A DNA stretch of 64,000 nucleotides, taken from Sipunculus nudus. Lineage: Eukaryota > Annelida > Sipuncula > Golfingiida > Sipunculidae. Positions within the stretch are counted from its first letter, which is position 1. Each line of letters begins with the position of its first letter. This document shows positions 59,845 through 62,425 of the stretch, piece by piece. Both the position numbers and the translations under genes were made by a program. Below the pieces are notes generated by a model. It was given only the letters and a program-made list of their open reading frames with translations, searched no databases and was not told the origin of the DNA. The DNA is taken from positions 7,374,664 through 7,438,663 of the forward strand of contig CM049315.1 of the NCBI GenBank assembly GCA_026874595.1, written 5' to 3'.

Positions 59845-62425
59845 ATAACTGAATGAGGAAATGAAGGTTGCTGCAAAAATACAGCCCGGCTGAAACAAAG
59901 GCAACCACAGTTTATGAGTAGTAACATCATAAGTACTTACGCAATCTGAAGCTAGAACCCGACTCCTCAGAAAGCTAATTAAACCTGCACTGACAAGCCA
60001 GCCAGAGTAAAACATCTGTGCAATACTTCTTTTTATCACATTATGTTTAAAATTTACATAAACTGATCACACCAACAGTTGTTATGTTACCAACTTTGTT
60101 ATAGGATAAAAGTTAAAAAGTTAATTACCTCTGTGCAATTTCCTTTCAATCTATATGGTACGTTCACTGCCTCATTGAACAATTTTTCTTCTCATTCAGA
60201 TTATGGCATTGTCTACCGAGAGTTTGGTAAATGCGGCAACATCGAAGACGCAAATATGATGTGTTTATCCCTGGATGGCCGCATAGCACAATTATACGAA
60301 AGTGTCGTAGCAACGGGATATACTGAGTGTCGGCCGGGCTATTATGTTAATGGAGGTTTTGGCACAAAAGTAGGAGACCGCTGCAAGCCGCAATATGGTG
60401 GTTTCTCTGAGCATTGGTCTACACCTCAGTGTGTTAAGGGGGTGTACTGCTCTGCTCCAAGTAGGTTGCATGAAATATAGTCAAGTTTTTGTTGTTTTTT
60501 TTCTGCAGGTCTGATATATAGAAATAATAATGAAATACGAGAAGGTTGCGGTTTGGTACAAGGATCGTAGGATTCGGATTTTCTATCATAAAATTAGACA
60601 ATCGACATAACAAGGCTTGCCTTTGGGTTAAAAATGTGTCTTGTTCAGATTCTAAAGATTGAGATAGTGCCGATTTATTATAATAACTGGAATGCCTTAT
60701 AAACAGAGCATTTTAGCGCTGTGGTGTATTTTTTGTCTTCATGGCATGTCAGATTTGTATAGATGAGATGATCTCAAATGTACTTTGGCATACAGTAGGA
60801 TATCTTTATTTTAAATCTTTTCGGAGGATTCAATATCGCTACCTAGCTCCTTCACCTTAGACATTTTTTATGGAATTTTTACGCATTATATTTGGGCTAA
60901 ATAGTTGAGTCAACAGAAAATAAACAAAACTAAAACAAGGTAATATAGGTAATATATAAAGAAACAAGTATACGATTTTGACATTTAGACACGCATATAT
61001 CCTAAAATATCCGAAATGAAATACATATATACGAAGAGTTTTGCTCATACTTCAACACATATATTGCACTCATCAGGTTAGACCGATATATATATAAATA
61101 TAAGAATGCTTTTATATCAAATAATGTAGCCTAGCCATTTGACGTCAGTTAATCCTATATTTCAGGCCTTATTCTTGGAATGCTCGCACAAGGTACGTTT
61201 TATATATTTCATACAATATACAAGAACAATCTTGAACATTACAATACATTTAGGAAAACAGATTACACGCATATGCACGTTTAAATAATAATAAAGATGG
61301 CTTCATTAATTTGAAGTAGTTTATGCTTGGCCTTTAAATATATCATCCGTTGTTAGTAACTGACATAACAAGCAAACAAGTTACAAAGTGCACACATTTT
61401 GATTTAGGTCGACTGCACTGGACTGTACTTTCTTTATCATACCTTTAATTTAATGTACAGTTAAAGCTTCCATTGCCTCTATGGTGCTTGTCATCAGTTA
61501 CTTACTATTATCAAAGACACAAAAGTGGCAATGTACCAGGAGCTCTAACTACAAACGGTTGTACTTCGACCAATATTCCAACTTAACATTTTATGAGACG
61601 CTAAGACGAACCAGCACGCATGGCACATTAAGGATGAAAATTTAAATAGGATATTTCCCCCAGAACGTGTGACTTTAAATCTTTTAAGACCACGTGAAAA
61701 TGTATTGCTGTCATTGGGACAATTTTAAATTTTCACTGCTGTAAGATGTATATAATTGCCCTTATATAGGTTATGTGAGGAGGCAATTAGTGTTACCTAT
61801 TCCGGCCTATCCTTTTGTACATATCAGATTCCTCCATAGAAATTTTATAGTAACATGCCGTCAATCTCCTTCCTTGAAATTATTTTTTTTTCAGTATGGT
61901 TAAACGTGTAGATATAAGAGCATGTGTGCTTAGAAGCATATTAATATACAATCTTTCCATATGCGGTTCAAGATTGATATCTTTCTTTGACTTAAAAGGG
62001 GAAAACCAAACAACTTTCATAGGTTATGTGCATCTGTCCACACATATTATAATTTCAGTCCATAAAACAATTCACAGATTTTCTCTTGATAGGAAAGTGT
62101 GTTTGATAAATTAATTGCCAGAGGCGAGCGGAAGCTCTAAACGCACATACTAATTATCATACATTTTAATGGAAACAGTTATAATTTATATAATTTGAAA
62201 CTTGCAATATTGTTTGAGTCAGGATAGGTATTAAGACCGTCAAATAACCTATATGCTCTGCTGCTAAATGTGAATTCCTTTTGTATTTGTTAGCGCACAT
62301 CCGATTGCGATTGCTACATCCAATAATGGATATGGAAAGTGTATTTGGCGAAGACTATTTCGCCGTTATAGTGAGGCCATTGCATCTAAAGCAGAACGAA
62401 TTTGTGCTTGGGCATATGGCTGGAG
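13814..62425 (+). CDS. Gene-level model: multi-domain SRCR / discoidin / F-type lectin / trefoil / Link protein (29 exons, 3' end outside window)
   Basis: Twenty-nine exons, each with AG/GT borders, keep one reading phase from the ATG at 13814 to 62425, apart from a TAA at 45978 and a one-base excess in the exon at 46374. They total about 4,650 coding bases. Domain order with rough residue numbers: signal peptide 1-21; unrecognised acidic then basic region 22-563, with RRRKR at 337-341; SRCR 575-667; linker 669-687; discoidin 1 688-820; F-type lectin 821-965; trefoil 967-1015; discoidin 2 1016-1146; discoidin 3 1147-1298; linker 1299-1316; Link 1 1317-1411; Link-like 2 1412-1498; tail. Most domain borders are phase 1. 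Role inferred: extracellular glycan and pattern recognition. No transmembrane segment is found in the window. I do not recognise a named orthologue. Confidence 0.7.
14185..14222. repeat. (TA)n microsatellite
   Basis: A TA run of about 38 bases in intron 1. Confidence 0.95.
15979..16016. repeat. (TA)n microsatellite with one interruption
   Basis: A TA run broken once by GTA. A second run (16153-16187, also interrupted) lies 140 bases to the right. Confidence 0.95.
16153..16187. repeat. (TA)n microsatellite, interrupted
   Basis: A TA run with one CATA interruption in intron 1. Confidence 0.93.
16630..16868 (+). mobile_element. SINE-like element, copy A
   Basis: GC-richer than its surroundings, with a GGGTTCGACCC segment resembling a pol III B box near 16665-16680. 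It ends in GGCGGTTACCTCCACC followed by an A-rich stretch (~16840-16868). A second copy lies on the opposite strand at ~31722-31975. The shared order is AGCAATGGG, then GATTAC, then TGTCACGTA, then GGCGGTTACCTCCACC. Two dispersed copies in opposite orientation with a B-box-like sequence suggest a tRNA-derived SINE, though no full tRNA head is demonstrated. Confidence 0.5.
18343..18531. repeat. 21-bp minisatellite, nine units
   Basis: About nine head-to-tail units of a 21-base sequence based on ATCGCGAGGGAACGCGAAAA, with point differences between units. It is markedly GC-richer than the intron around it. Since 21 is a multiple of three, the frame stays open and reads a highly charged RKDREGT repeat, but no splice sites tie it to the gene. 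I treat it as non-coding. Confidence 0.93.
19301..19484. mobile_element. Short TIR DNA element (Tc1/mariner- or pogo-like MITE)
   Basis: The left end begins CAGTGAAACCTCGTTATTTT. The reverse complement of the right end begins CAATGAAACCTCGTTGTGTC. The ends are therefore imperfect terminal inverted repeats of roughly 24 bases around a 184-base element with no coding capacity. TA dinucleotide tracts lie on both sides, as expected for TA-targeting elements, but an exact target duplication is not clear. Confidence 0.7.
19489..19521. repeat. (TA)n microsatellite
   Basis: A TA run immediately right of the TIR element. Confidence 0.95.
21051..21192 (+). CDS. Exon 2: acidic N-terminal region
   Basis: Acceptor ttcttttcag (ends 21050), donor gtaagg (21193). 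Enters in phase 0 from exon 1 and leaves in phase 1. It encodes 47 residues, strongly acidic (TETEIGEDDTQRLLN, then AESDDV), followed by YETVEFQDLLTDFKNNM, which could form an amphipathic helix. No family is recognised. Splice phase and an uninterrupted frame support it as coding. Confidence 0.65.
21193..22659. other. Intron 2, with (TA)n
   Basis: Begins within 11 bases of a (TA)n tract at 21203-21249. The remainder is AT-rich with nothing recognised. Confidence 0.6.
21203..21249. repeat. (TA)n microsatellite beside the exon 2 donor
   Basis: A TA run of about 47 bases that starts 10 bases after the donor GT of exon 2. Confidence 0.96.
22660..22774 (+). CDS. Exon 3: N-terminal region
   Basis: Acceptor ttgttgtag (ends 22659), donor gtacgc (22775). 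Phase 1 in, phase 2 out. It encodes a hydrophilic, Tyr-rich segment: PYGGVGDSELRYQLNEML, then FNHPEDDRYRNEYTYFS. Only one of the three frames is open and it is the one demanded by exon 2. No family is recognised. Confidence 0.62.
22775..24211. other. Intron 3, nothing recognised
   Basis: AT-rich with short open frames that lack coding character. A short TATATA stretch lies near 24025. Confidence 0.5.
24212..24352 (+). CDS. Exon 4: N-terminal region
   Basis: Acceptor ccacacag (ends 24211), donor gtacgt (24353). Phase 2 in and out. In this frame it encodes LCRHLLETEYVQTRVRRT, then TLDMEMACREFRVQPTEQN, with two cysteines. Another forward frame is also open for most of the exon; I chose this one because exon 3 leaves two bases (AG) that the first A completes, and exon 5 needs phase 2. 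No family is recognised. Confidence 0.58.
24900..25430 (-). mobile_element. Penelope-like element reverse transcriptase relic
   Basis: Read on the minus strand from about 25415 leftwards: IIKSADKVGGTLIQDETDYV (family form I-x-K-x-ADKGG), then AYRPIGDEKYCKNVDRDPTE, then GVFYTLPKIHKQGKPGRPII and GIGSLTE. The LPKIHK...GRPI signature is typical of Penelope-like reverse transcriptases. Frameshifts between the blocks and the loss of the later catalytic motifs show decay. Its left limit is not resolved, and minus-strand sequence up to ~26200 may be its upstream part. Confidence 0.8.
25498..25629. repeat. 67-bp tandem duplication
   Basis: The segment at 25498-25564 is repeated at 25565-25629 with only a few differences. 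It lies next to the Penelope-like relic and may be part of that element. Confidence 0.92.
26684..26729. repeat. (TAA)n microsatellite
   Basis: An AAT trinucleotide run of about 45 bases. A shorter run occurs at ~26930-26951. Confidence 0.96.
26863..26886. repeat. (TA)n microsatellite
   Basis: A TA run of about 24 bases. Confidence 0.93.
28311..28357. repeat. (TAA)n microsatellite
   Basis: A TAA run of about 47 bases. The minus-strand poly-Ile/Tyr open frame across this and the next tract is an artefact of the repeats. Confidence 0.96.
28461..28524. repeat. (TA)n microsatellite
   Basis: A TA run of about 64 bases. Confidence 0.97.
29309..29532 (+). CDS. Exon 5: charged N-terminal region
   Basis: Acceptor acattaag (ends 29308), donor gtaggt (29533). 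Phase 2 in, phase 1 out. It encodes 74 residues, highly charged: IEDLDNERYREIICLERG, then KCRSQLKERRSVLEGEETN, an acidic PLEEEIDDFNEHLF, and CQKNENY. Three cysteines. Charged, helix-prone composition; no family recognised. Confidence 0.66.
29571..29638. repeat. (TA)n microsatellite, interrupted
   Basis: A TA run of nearly 70 bases with one AAA interruption, close to the exon 5 donor. Confidence 0.95.
30588..30628. repeat. (TAA)n microsatellite
   Basis: An AAT trinucleotide run of about 40 bases. Confidence 0.95.
30819..30962 (+). CDS. Exon 6: cysteine-rich part of the N-terminal region
   Basis: Acceptor cctttgcag (ends 30818), donor gtaatc (30963). Phase 1 in and out. It encodes IHIRQSGSKQAVFASDMAEY and then a cysteine cluster MNCLCDNKTNCGHFAFKCGK. 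NKT is a possible N-glycosylation site. The four closely spaced cysteines suggest a disulfide-bonded extracellular module, but I do not recognise the family. Confidence 0.68.
31722..31975 (-). mobile_element. SINE-like element, copy B
   Basis: An inverted, diverged counterpart of the element at 16630-16868. On the minus strand it shows GAGCAATGGG, GATTACACACC, TGTCACGTATTC and the terminal GGCGGTTACCTCCACC before an A-rich end (31722-31745 on the + strand as T-rich then GGTGGAGGTAACCGCC). A C-rich tract near its head has probably expanded after insertion. Confidence 0.5.
32397..32651 (-). other. Minus-strand open frame with a 53-residue internal repeat
   Basis: The segments 32402-32479 and 32561-32634 are direct repeats about 159 bases apart, which is 53 codons. 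On the minus strand both read LAILHIHIASG followed by a YxIED motif, separated by a charged helical stretch (RIKKRFSEREIVDLFKKCTQ). The frame stops soon after the second copy. A further coding-like minus-strand stretch ending at TAA lies just left (about 32150-32330), in another frame. It could be a nested gene remnant or a mobile element; the family is unknown. Confidence 0.3.
33318..34148 (+). CDS. Exon 7: large exon of unrecognised N-terminal region with furin-like site
   Basis: Acceptor tatttcag (ends 33317), donor gtaagt (34149). Phase 1 in and out, 276 full codons with no stop, the longest exon in the window. It begins EPFAFQLGKGLEESETEKQ and carries a basic RRRKR (33467-33481, residues 337-341) that fits a furin-type cleavage site. 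Next comes a hydrophobic/amphipathic part (IDLLKIPIGEIAKGIGCAII; TKILPKIELNLKACIPVV), a part rich in Trp and Phe (FWKVQASFKLEYFEFWKFFW) with CVFC, and a Thr/Pro/Lys linker (TTPTPKPGPKP). Six cysteines. No known domain is recognised. The open frame to the left of 33318 is intron. Confidence 0.78.
34589..34648 (+). CDS. Exon 8: start of SRCR domain
   Basis: Acceptor catttacag (ends 34588), donor gtatgt (34649). Phase 1 in and out. It encodes YRIAEETVKGTGRIEVEIN. The last residues are the first strand of an SRCR domain (family form GRVEV...G-x-WGTVC), which continues in exons 9 and 10. Confidence 0.7.
34649..36608. other. Intron 8
   Basis: Contains a perfect inverted repeat at 34848-34950. Short open frames at 35268-35902 have no splice support; minus-strand sequence around 35500-35700 faintly resembles retroelement coding sequence (KKERKGADWFEAKIARME), which I could not assign. 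Confidence 0.5.
34848..34950. repeat. Perfect 37-bp inverted repeat (hairpin)
   Basis: The left arm 34848-34884 and the right arm 34914-34950 are exact reverse complements over 37 bases, separated by 29 bases. The arms begin ATATAACGGCCGTGGTGTCT and are GC-richer than their surroundings. They would form a strong stem-loop in the intron transcript. It may be a very short foldback or MITE-type element. Confidence 0.95.
36609..36677 (+). CDS. Exon 9: SRCR domain, middle
   Basis: Acceptor atgtttcag (ends 36608), donor gtacgt (36678). Phase 1 in and out. It encodes VYGTVCNDGFNEYAGEVWC then RSMG, the most recognisable SRCR core: a GTVC strand, an acidic turn, then the helix with V-C-R-x-x-G. Cysteines 1 and 2 of the domain lie here. 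Confidence 0.85.
36678..37169. other. Intron 9
   Basis: AT-rich; nothing recognised. A 31-codon read-through from exon 9 is intronic. Confidence 0.5.
37170..37355 (+). CDS. Exon 10: SRCR domain, C-terminal half
   Basis: Acceptor ttataaaag (ends 37169), donor gtaatg (37356). Phase 1 in and out. It encodes GEIHLSQIECDGWEADLYSC, then TGCEHSEDVGVRC: the conserved SRCR cysteines 3-6, with the I-x-C-x-G-x-E-x-x-L-x-x-C and C-x-H-x-E-D-x-G-V-x-C motifs. Six cysteines over three exons fits a group A SRCR domain (group B domains usually have eight and a single exon). SRCR domains serve in ligand and microbe binding. Confidence 0.9.
37340..37880. repeat. Diverged tandem duplication of ~285 bp including the end of exon 10
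   Basis: The block beginning TGCCTTACCGAAGATAATGG (37339) recurs as TGCCTTACCGACGATAATGG (37626). The similarity continues through matching AT-rich sequence to a shared CGGATCTGAA segment (37552 and 37832). The last bases of the SRCR exon and its donor were therefore copied into the intron, along with most of the following intron sequence. Confidence 0.75.
37356..38101. other. Intron 10
   Basis: Mostly the diverged duplication described separately, plus an A14 run near 37967-37980. Confidence 0.6.
38102..38158 (+). CDS. Exon 11: short linker between SRCR and discoidin 1
   Basis: Acceptor tattctgcag (ends 38101), donor gtaaaa (38159). Phase 1 in and out, 57 nt, encoding PEKCGVAESISTKYLWLS. 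It has one cysteine and no recognised domain. It is the weakest exon of this stretch: support is the splice sites, the open frame and phase agreement. Confidence 0.5.
38159..39509. other. Intron 11
   Basis: AT-rich. A CAG acceptor-like site at 39080-39082 leads into a frame that stops within 20 codons and is not used in the model. Confidence 0.5.
39510..39628 (+). CDS. Exon 12: discoidin (F5/8C) domain 1, first part
   Basis: Acceptor atttcacag (ends 39509), donor gtgaga (39629). Phase 1 in, phase 0 out. It encodes CHELIRYGKITTSTGETKN, then CWRDAKSAEPWVM. The pattern C...G-x-ITTST...W is the start of an F5/8 type C (discoidin) fold, a galactose-binding-like beta-sandwich that binds glycans or lipids at the cell surface. 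It continues directly in exon 13. Confidence 0.72.
39629..42294. other. Intron 12, holding an orphan exon-like segment
   Basis: Contains the exon-like segment at 40805-41006. The rest is AT-rich. The open frame at 41660-41962 shows no coding character. Confidence 0.5.
40805..41006 (+). other. Orphan exon-like segment, out of phase with the gene
   Basis: A strong acceptor (tagatttttttttcag, ends 40804) and a strong donor (CAG|gtatgtg, 41007) bracket 202 nt. Only one frame is open throughout, reading CHVFPCKDLNSYLNIDASG and SYTLCLWKTSDDLSCVKVMG, with four cysteines. That frame needs two bases from an upstream exon, whereas exon 12 ends in phase 0. Included between exons 12 and 13 it would be read in another frame and stop at once. 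It may be a poison exon, an exon of a lost domain, or part of another gene. Confidence 0.4.
42295..42435 (+). CDS. Exon 13: discoidin domain 1, middle
   Basis: Acceptor tttttccag (ends 42294), donor gtattt (42436). Phase 0 in and out. It encodes IDLYFNHKITGIQTRACGG, then EEDFVTEFRIQVYDGTWKF. This matches the discoidin core (W-hydrophobic-x-V-D-L..., then V-T-x-I-x-T-Q-G, then W-V-x-x-F-x-V-x-Y-S-D-D-G-x-x-W). Confidence 0.85.
42436..45851. other. Intron 13 (3.4 kb), nothing recognised
   Basis: Very AT-rich, especially 42780-43900. Short open frames at 43901, 44387 and 45244 lack splice support. Confidence 0.5.
45852..45990 (+). pseudogene. Exon 14: discoidin domain 1, end, carrying an in-frame stop
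   Basis: Acceptor tatattttag (ends 45851), donor gtaagt (45991). Phase 0 in, phase 1 out, as in the matching exons 20 and 23. It encodes VYKGNFDDIMVKSNFWWPPL, then MTLDI, then TAA at 45978-45980, then GC. In the same place exons 20 and 23 read MRFEI-L-GC with TTG and TTA for the Leu, so one T-to-A change in a TTA codon would explain the stop. Length and phase are otherwise intact. A product stopping here would be about 816 residues and would lack the lectin, trefoil and later domains. Confidence 0.8.
45991..46373. other. Intron 14
   Basis: A short AT-rich intron with repeated CATATAT-type motifs near 46160-46262; nothing else seen. Confidence 0.6.
46374..46590 (+). pseudogene. Exon 15: F-type lectin, N-terminal half, with one-base frameshift
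   Basis: Acceptor catttttag (ends 46373), donor gtaaaa (46591). From phase 1 it reads MENAVTYQSSTYLGG, an F-type lectin start. The frame then meets TGA at 46451-46453. Shifting by one base at the T5 run 46433-46437 restores LAIDRNINTDFRQGSCSHT, ERNPWWAMDM and RVEGFRITNRGDCC. The exon is 217 nt; phase 1 to phase 1 needs a multiple of three, so one base is in excess. F-type lectins bind L-fucose; the His of SHT and the R-x-D of NRGD belong to the binding motif. Either a real frameshift or a homopolymer error. Confidence 0.82.
46591..46869. other. Intron 15
   Basis: A 279-base AT-rich intron splitting the lectin domain within the RGDCCG motif. Confidence 0.7.
46870..47088 (+). CDS. Exon 16: F-type lectin, C-terminal half
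   Basis: Acceptor tcttttacag (ends 46869), donor gtaagt (47089). Phase 1 in and out. It encodes NRLVDFIVEVGNKLSLENG, then ACIVHPN, KTMLCEG, and GILALCEVEIW. The pattern (IxVG, then paired cysteines, then L-x-L-C-E-V-E-V at the end) is the C-terminal half of an F-type (fucolectin) domain. The Arg in NRL completes the H-x26-R-x-D-x4-R fucose and calcium motif begun in exon 15. Confidence 0.88.
47089..48762. other. Intron 16, with a 145-bp tandem repeat element
   Basis: The first 800 bases are the repeat element described separately. The remainder is AT-rich; a GTTCGAGGTC segment near 48095 resembles a pol III B box but no SINE is demonstrated. Confidence 0.55.
47105..47880 (+). mobile_element. 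Bivalve-type non-autonomous element: 145-bp tandem repeats plus (ACGG)-like tail
   Basis: About four head-to-tail units of ~145 bp run from ~47190 to ~47765, each with GTGCTGTGGCCGTGACCTTT, a GTGACCTCAAAATCGAT-type segment and CATCCATGGGTGGGT. A tract of GACGGACGGAC-like tetranucleotides follows (47770-47830), then CGCAAATTCGTTGCGAGGGG. The left edge contains ATCCCCTCGCA, and the reverse complement of the right edge contains ATCCCCTCGCA too, giving short inverted ends. Tandem core plus ACGG microsatellite is the style of pearl/CvA-like elements described in bivalves; that assignment is from memory. Confidence 0.65.
48763..48912 (+). CDS. Exon 17: trefoil (P-type) domain
   Basis: Acceptor tttgttcag (ends 48762), donor gtaaaa (48913). 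Phase 1 in and out, so the domain is a single movable exon. It encodes ACKEEAKDKINCGQ, then ECEANNCCWNPGG and PECYS. The six cysteines have the P-type spacing with the CCW core. Trefoil domains are secreted, protease-resistant folds associated with mucins and glycans. The last residues (SINTMIPADA) form a linker to discoidin 2. Confidence 0.9.
48913..49736. other. Intron 17, nothing recognised
   Basis: AT-rich; no repeats of note. Confidence 0.5.
49737..49884 (+). CDS. Exon 18: discoidin domain 2, first part
   Basis: Acceptor cttctaaag (ends 49736), donor gtatgt (49885). Phase 1 in, phase 2 out. It encodes CMESLFVHEPRTKVTVSST, then LGWNAKLNDEYQYIQTTF. This is the discoidin N-terminus (C...V-T-x-S-S-T ... 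A-x-L-N ... Y-I-Q-T-x-F). Phases match exon 21 of discoidin 3. Confidence 0.82.
49885..50429. other. Intron 18, nothing recognised
   Basis: AT-rich; no repeats of note. Confidence 0.5.
50430..50535 (+). CDS. Exon 19: discoidin domain 2, middle
   Basis: Acceptor tttcaacag (ends 50429), donor gtatgt (50536). Phase 2 in, phase 0 out. It encodes VHKIITRGGKIGEAWVIRYR, then VYISFDGNYW: the V-x-x-I-x-T-x-G ... W-V-x-x-Y-x-V-x-x-S-x-D-G-x-x-W core of a discoidin fold. Confidence 0.88.
50741..50879 (+). CDS. Exon 20: discoidin domain 2, end
   Basis: Acceptor aatgatcag (ends 50740), donor gtaatt (50880). Phase 0 in, phase 1 out. It encodes ANRDSDTEVVNEFRTFAAKM, then VRINPVQSHIYPSMRFEILG with a final Cys-Lys. 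This is the classic discoidin ending (R-I-x-P ... M-R-x-E-x-L-G-C). It shows what exon 14 should read where it has a stop. Confidence 0.9.
50880..51837. other. Intron 20
   Basis: AT-rich, ending in a (TA)n tract (51766-51812) only 23 bases before the acceptor AG of exon 21. Open frames at 51084-51817 are not supported. Confidence 0.55.
51766..51812. repeat. (TA)n microsatellite next to the exon 21 acceptor
   Basis: A TA run of about 47 bases where the branch site and upstream polypyrimidine region would be expected. Confidence 0.96.
51838..52039 (+). CDS. Exon 21: discoidin domain 3, first part
   Basis: Acceptor attctttcag (ends 51837), donor gtaagg (52040). Phase 1 in, phase 2 out. It encodes CLTSLFTRDPYTLVTASST, then YGPERARLGTM, then FGGWKADKHEPDQWIAVTFG. 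This is a fuller discoidin start than in domain 2, with the Y-x-P-x-x-A-R-L turn and the W-x-A-x-x-x-E-x-x-Q-W-I-x-V-x-F-G strand. Confidence 0.9.
52040..53399. other. Intron 21
   Basis: AT-rich, with short TA tracts at 52563-52580 and ~53034-53045 and a longer interrupted one at ~53078-53120. Nothing else recognised. Confidence 0.55.
53078..53120. repeat. (TA)n microsatellite, interrupted
   Basis: A TA run with one CATA interruption. Confidence 0.93.
53400..53508 (+). CDS. Exon 22: discoidin domain 3, middle
   Basis: Acceptor acaatgcag (ends 53399), donor gtatat (53509). Phase 2 in, phase 0 out, exactly as exon 19. It encodes SVRAVIIEPAQGRREYVKKY, then AVLYRGEIEGELTREG. The discoidin core is present but less canonical: the usual Trp before the Y-x-V strand is Tyr. 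Confidence 0.8.
53509..55550. other. Intron 22 (2.0 kb), nothing recognised
   Basis: AT-rich with no repeat that I can define; a GC-richer stretch lies near 54650-54800 without coding features. Confidence 0.5.
55551..55695 (+). CDS. Exon 23: discoidin domain 3, end
   Basis: Acceptor tttgtttcag (ends 55550), donor gtaaat (55696). Phase 0 in, phase 1 out. It encodes EYTGCPDDQTSVTNFIKIPL, then HYVRLVVIEYFGAVSMRFEI and LGC. The Leu of LGC is TTA here, one base from the TAA found in exon 14. Confidence 0.9.
55696..57545. other. Intron 23, with a LINE relic
   Basis: Contains the non-LTR element at ~56377-57350 in the same orientation as the gene; otherwise AT-rich. Confidence 0.6.
56377..57350 (+). 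mobile_element. Non-LTR retrotransposon (CR1/L2 or Rex1-like) 3' end
   Basis: One + strand frame, broken only by stops at ~56389 and 56756, reads GCVLSPKLYSLFTYDC, then KFADDPTVSGLI with the catalytic F-A-D-D, then LNMKKTKEMIIDFRRKK, FKFLGIFISSDLKW, KKKAQQRFFFLRNLKDFGLS, and VVRTAERIIGVPLPTVDSLF. That is the palm and thumb of a CR1/L2-group reverse transcriptase. The 3' end carries four CTTAT units (57331-57350), the kind of short tandem tail such LINEs have. 5'-truncated, with no endonuclease domain in view; fairly young, to judge from the single long frame. Confidence 0.88.
57546..57566 (+). CDS. Exon 24: 21-nt micro-exon
   Basis: Acceptor ctttcttttcag (ends 57545), donor gtaagt (57567). 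Phase 1 in and out; it adds about seven polar residues (MTEGLTK). A strong acceptor tract and a consensus donor support it, but at 21 nt it could be missed by most gene finders or be optional. Confidence 0.5.
57567..58165. other. Intron 24, nothing recognised
   Basis: AT-rich, no repeats of note. Confidence 0.5.
58166..58195 (+). CDS. Exon 25: 30-nt micro-exon
   Basis: Acceptor tggtttacag (ends 58165), donor gtaagt (58196). Phase 1 in and out; it adds about ten residues (KYEDAGHPDL) between discoidin 3 and Link 1. Support is splice consensus and phase only. Confidence 0.48.
58432..58719 (+). CDS. Exon 26: Link (hyaluronan-binding type) domain 1
   Basis: Acceptor cggatttcag (ends 58431), donor gtaggt (58720). 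Phase 1 in and out, a whole domain in one exon. It encodes NIFYVDEKVTASSADLKC, then KEHGGNLADIKLLHRAY, CNDGYVAKDGKV, KGCSLPGVQVVPGVQERKLL and GVFC. The FYV start, the A-x-x-x-C-x-x-x-G-x-x-L-A helix, C-x-x-G-(W/Y)-x-A-D/K-G-x-V, G-C...G-V-x-x-x-G and final V-x-C are the Link module pattern with its four cysteines. Link modules bind hyaluronan or related glycans. Assignment is from motif order; hyaluronan binding is not implied. Confidence 0.8.
59027..59100. repeat. (TA)n(TG)n compound microsatellite
   Basis: About 54 bases of TA followed directly by 20 bases of TG. Confidence 0.97.
59797..59839. repeat. (TA)n microsatellite
   Basis: A TA run of about 42 bases. Confidence 0.96.
60200..60460 (+). 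CDS. Exon 27: Link-like domain 2
   Basis: Acceptor ctcattcag (ends 60199), donor gtaggt (60461). Phase 1 in and out. It encodes YGIVYREFGKCGNIEDANMM, then CLSLDGRIAQLYESVVATGY, ECRPGYYVNGGFG, DRCKPQYGG and CVKGVYC. It keeps the Link order (VYRE start, A-x-x-x-C-x-x-x-G-R-x-A helix, C-x-x-G-Y-x-V-x-G, C...G, G-V-x-C) and adds two cysteines. It is diverged from domain 1, so ligand preference may differ. Confidence 0.75.
60461..61165. other. Intron 27, nothing recognised
   Basis: AT-rich; no repeats of note. Confidence 0.5.
61166..61192 (+). CDS. Exon 28: 27-nt micro-exon
   Basis: Acceptor tatatttcag (ends 61165), donor gtacgt (61193). Phase 1 in and out; it adds about nine mostly hydrophobic residues (SLILGMLAQ). 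It can join the exon at 62294 in phase, or an acceptor at 61894 that would stop after five codons. Confidence 0.45.
61193..62293. other. Intron 28, with a possible alternative terminal exon
   Basis: A strong acceptor (ttatttttttttcag, ends 61894) in phase 1 gives VWLNV then TAG at 61910-61912, a possible short terminal exon with a 3' UTR beyond. No convincing polyadenylation signal is seen before ~62871 (AATAAA). Otherwise AT-rich. Confidence 0.4.
62294..62425 (+). CDS. Exon 29: further downstream exon
   Basis: Acceptor tatttgttag (ends 62293), donor gtaagt (62426). In the phase left by exon 28 (phase 1 in and out) it reads HIRLRLLHPIMDMESVFGED, then YFAVIVRPLHLKQNEFVLGH. A second frame is also open (HPIAIATSNNGYGK...), so coding sense rests on phase agreement alone. 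No domain is recognised. If used, the gene continues beyond the window. Confidence 0.45.

Larger units (their letters stand above)
58720..60199. other. Intron 26
   Basis: Contains a long (TA)n(TG)n tract at 59027-59100 and a second (TA)n at 59797-59839; nothing else recognised. Confidence 0.6.
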
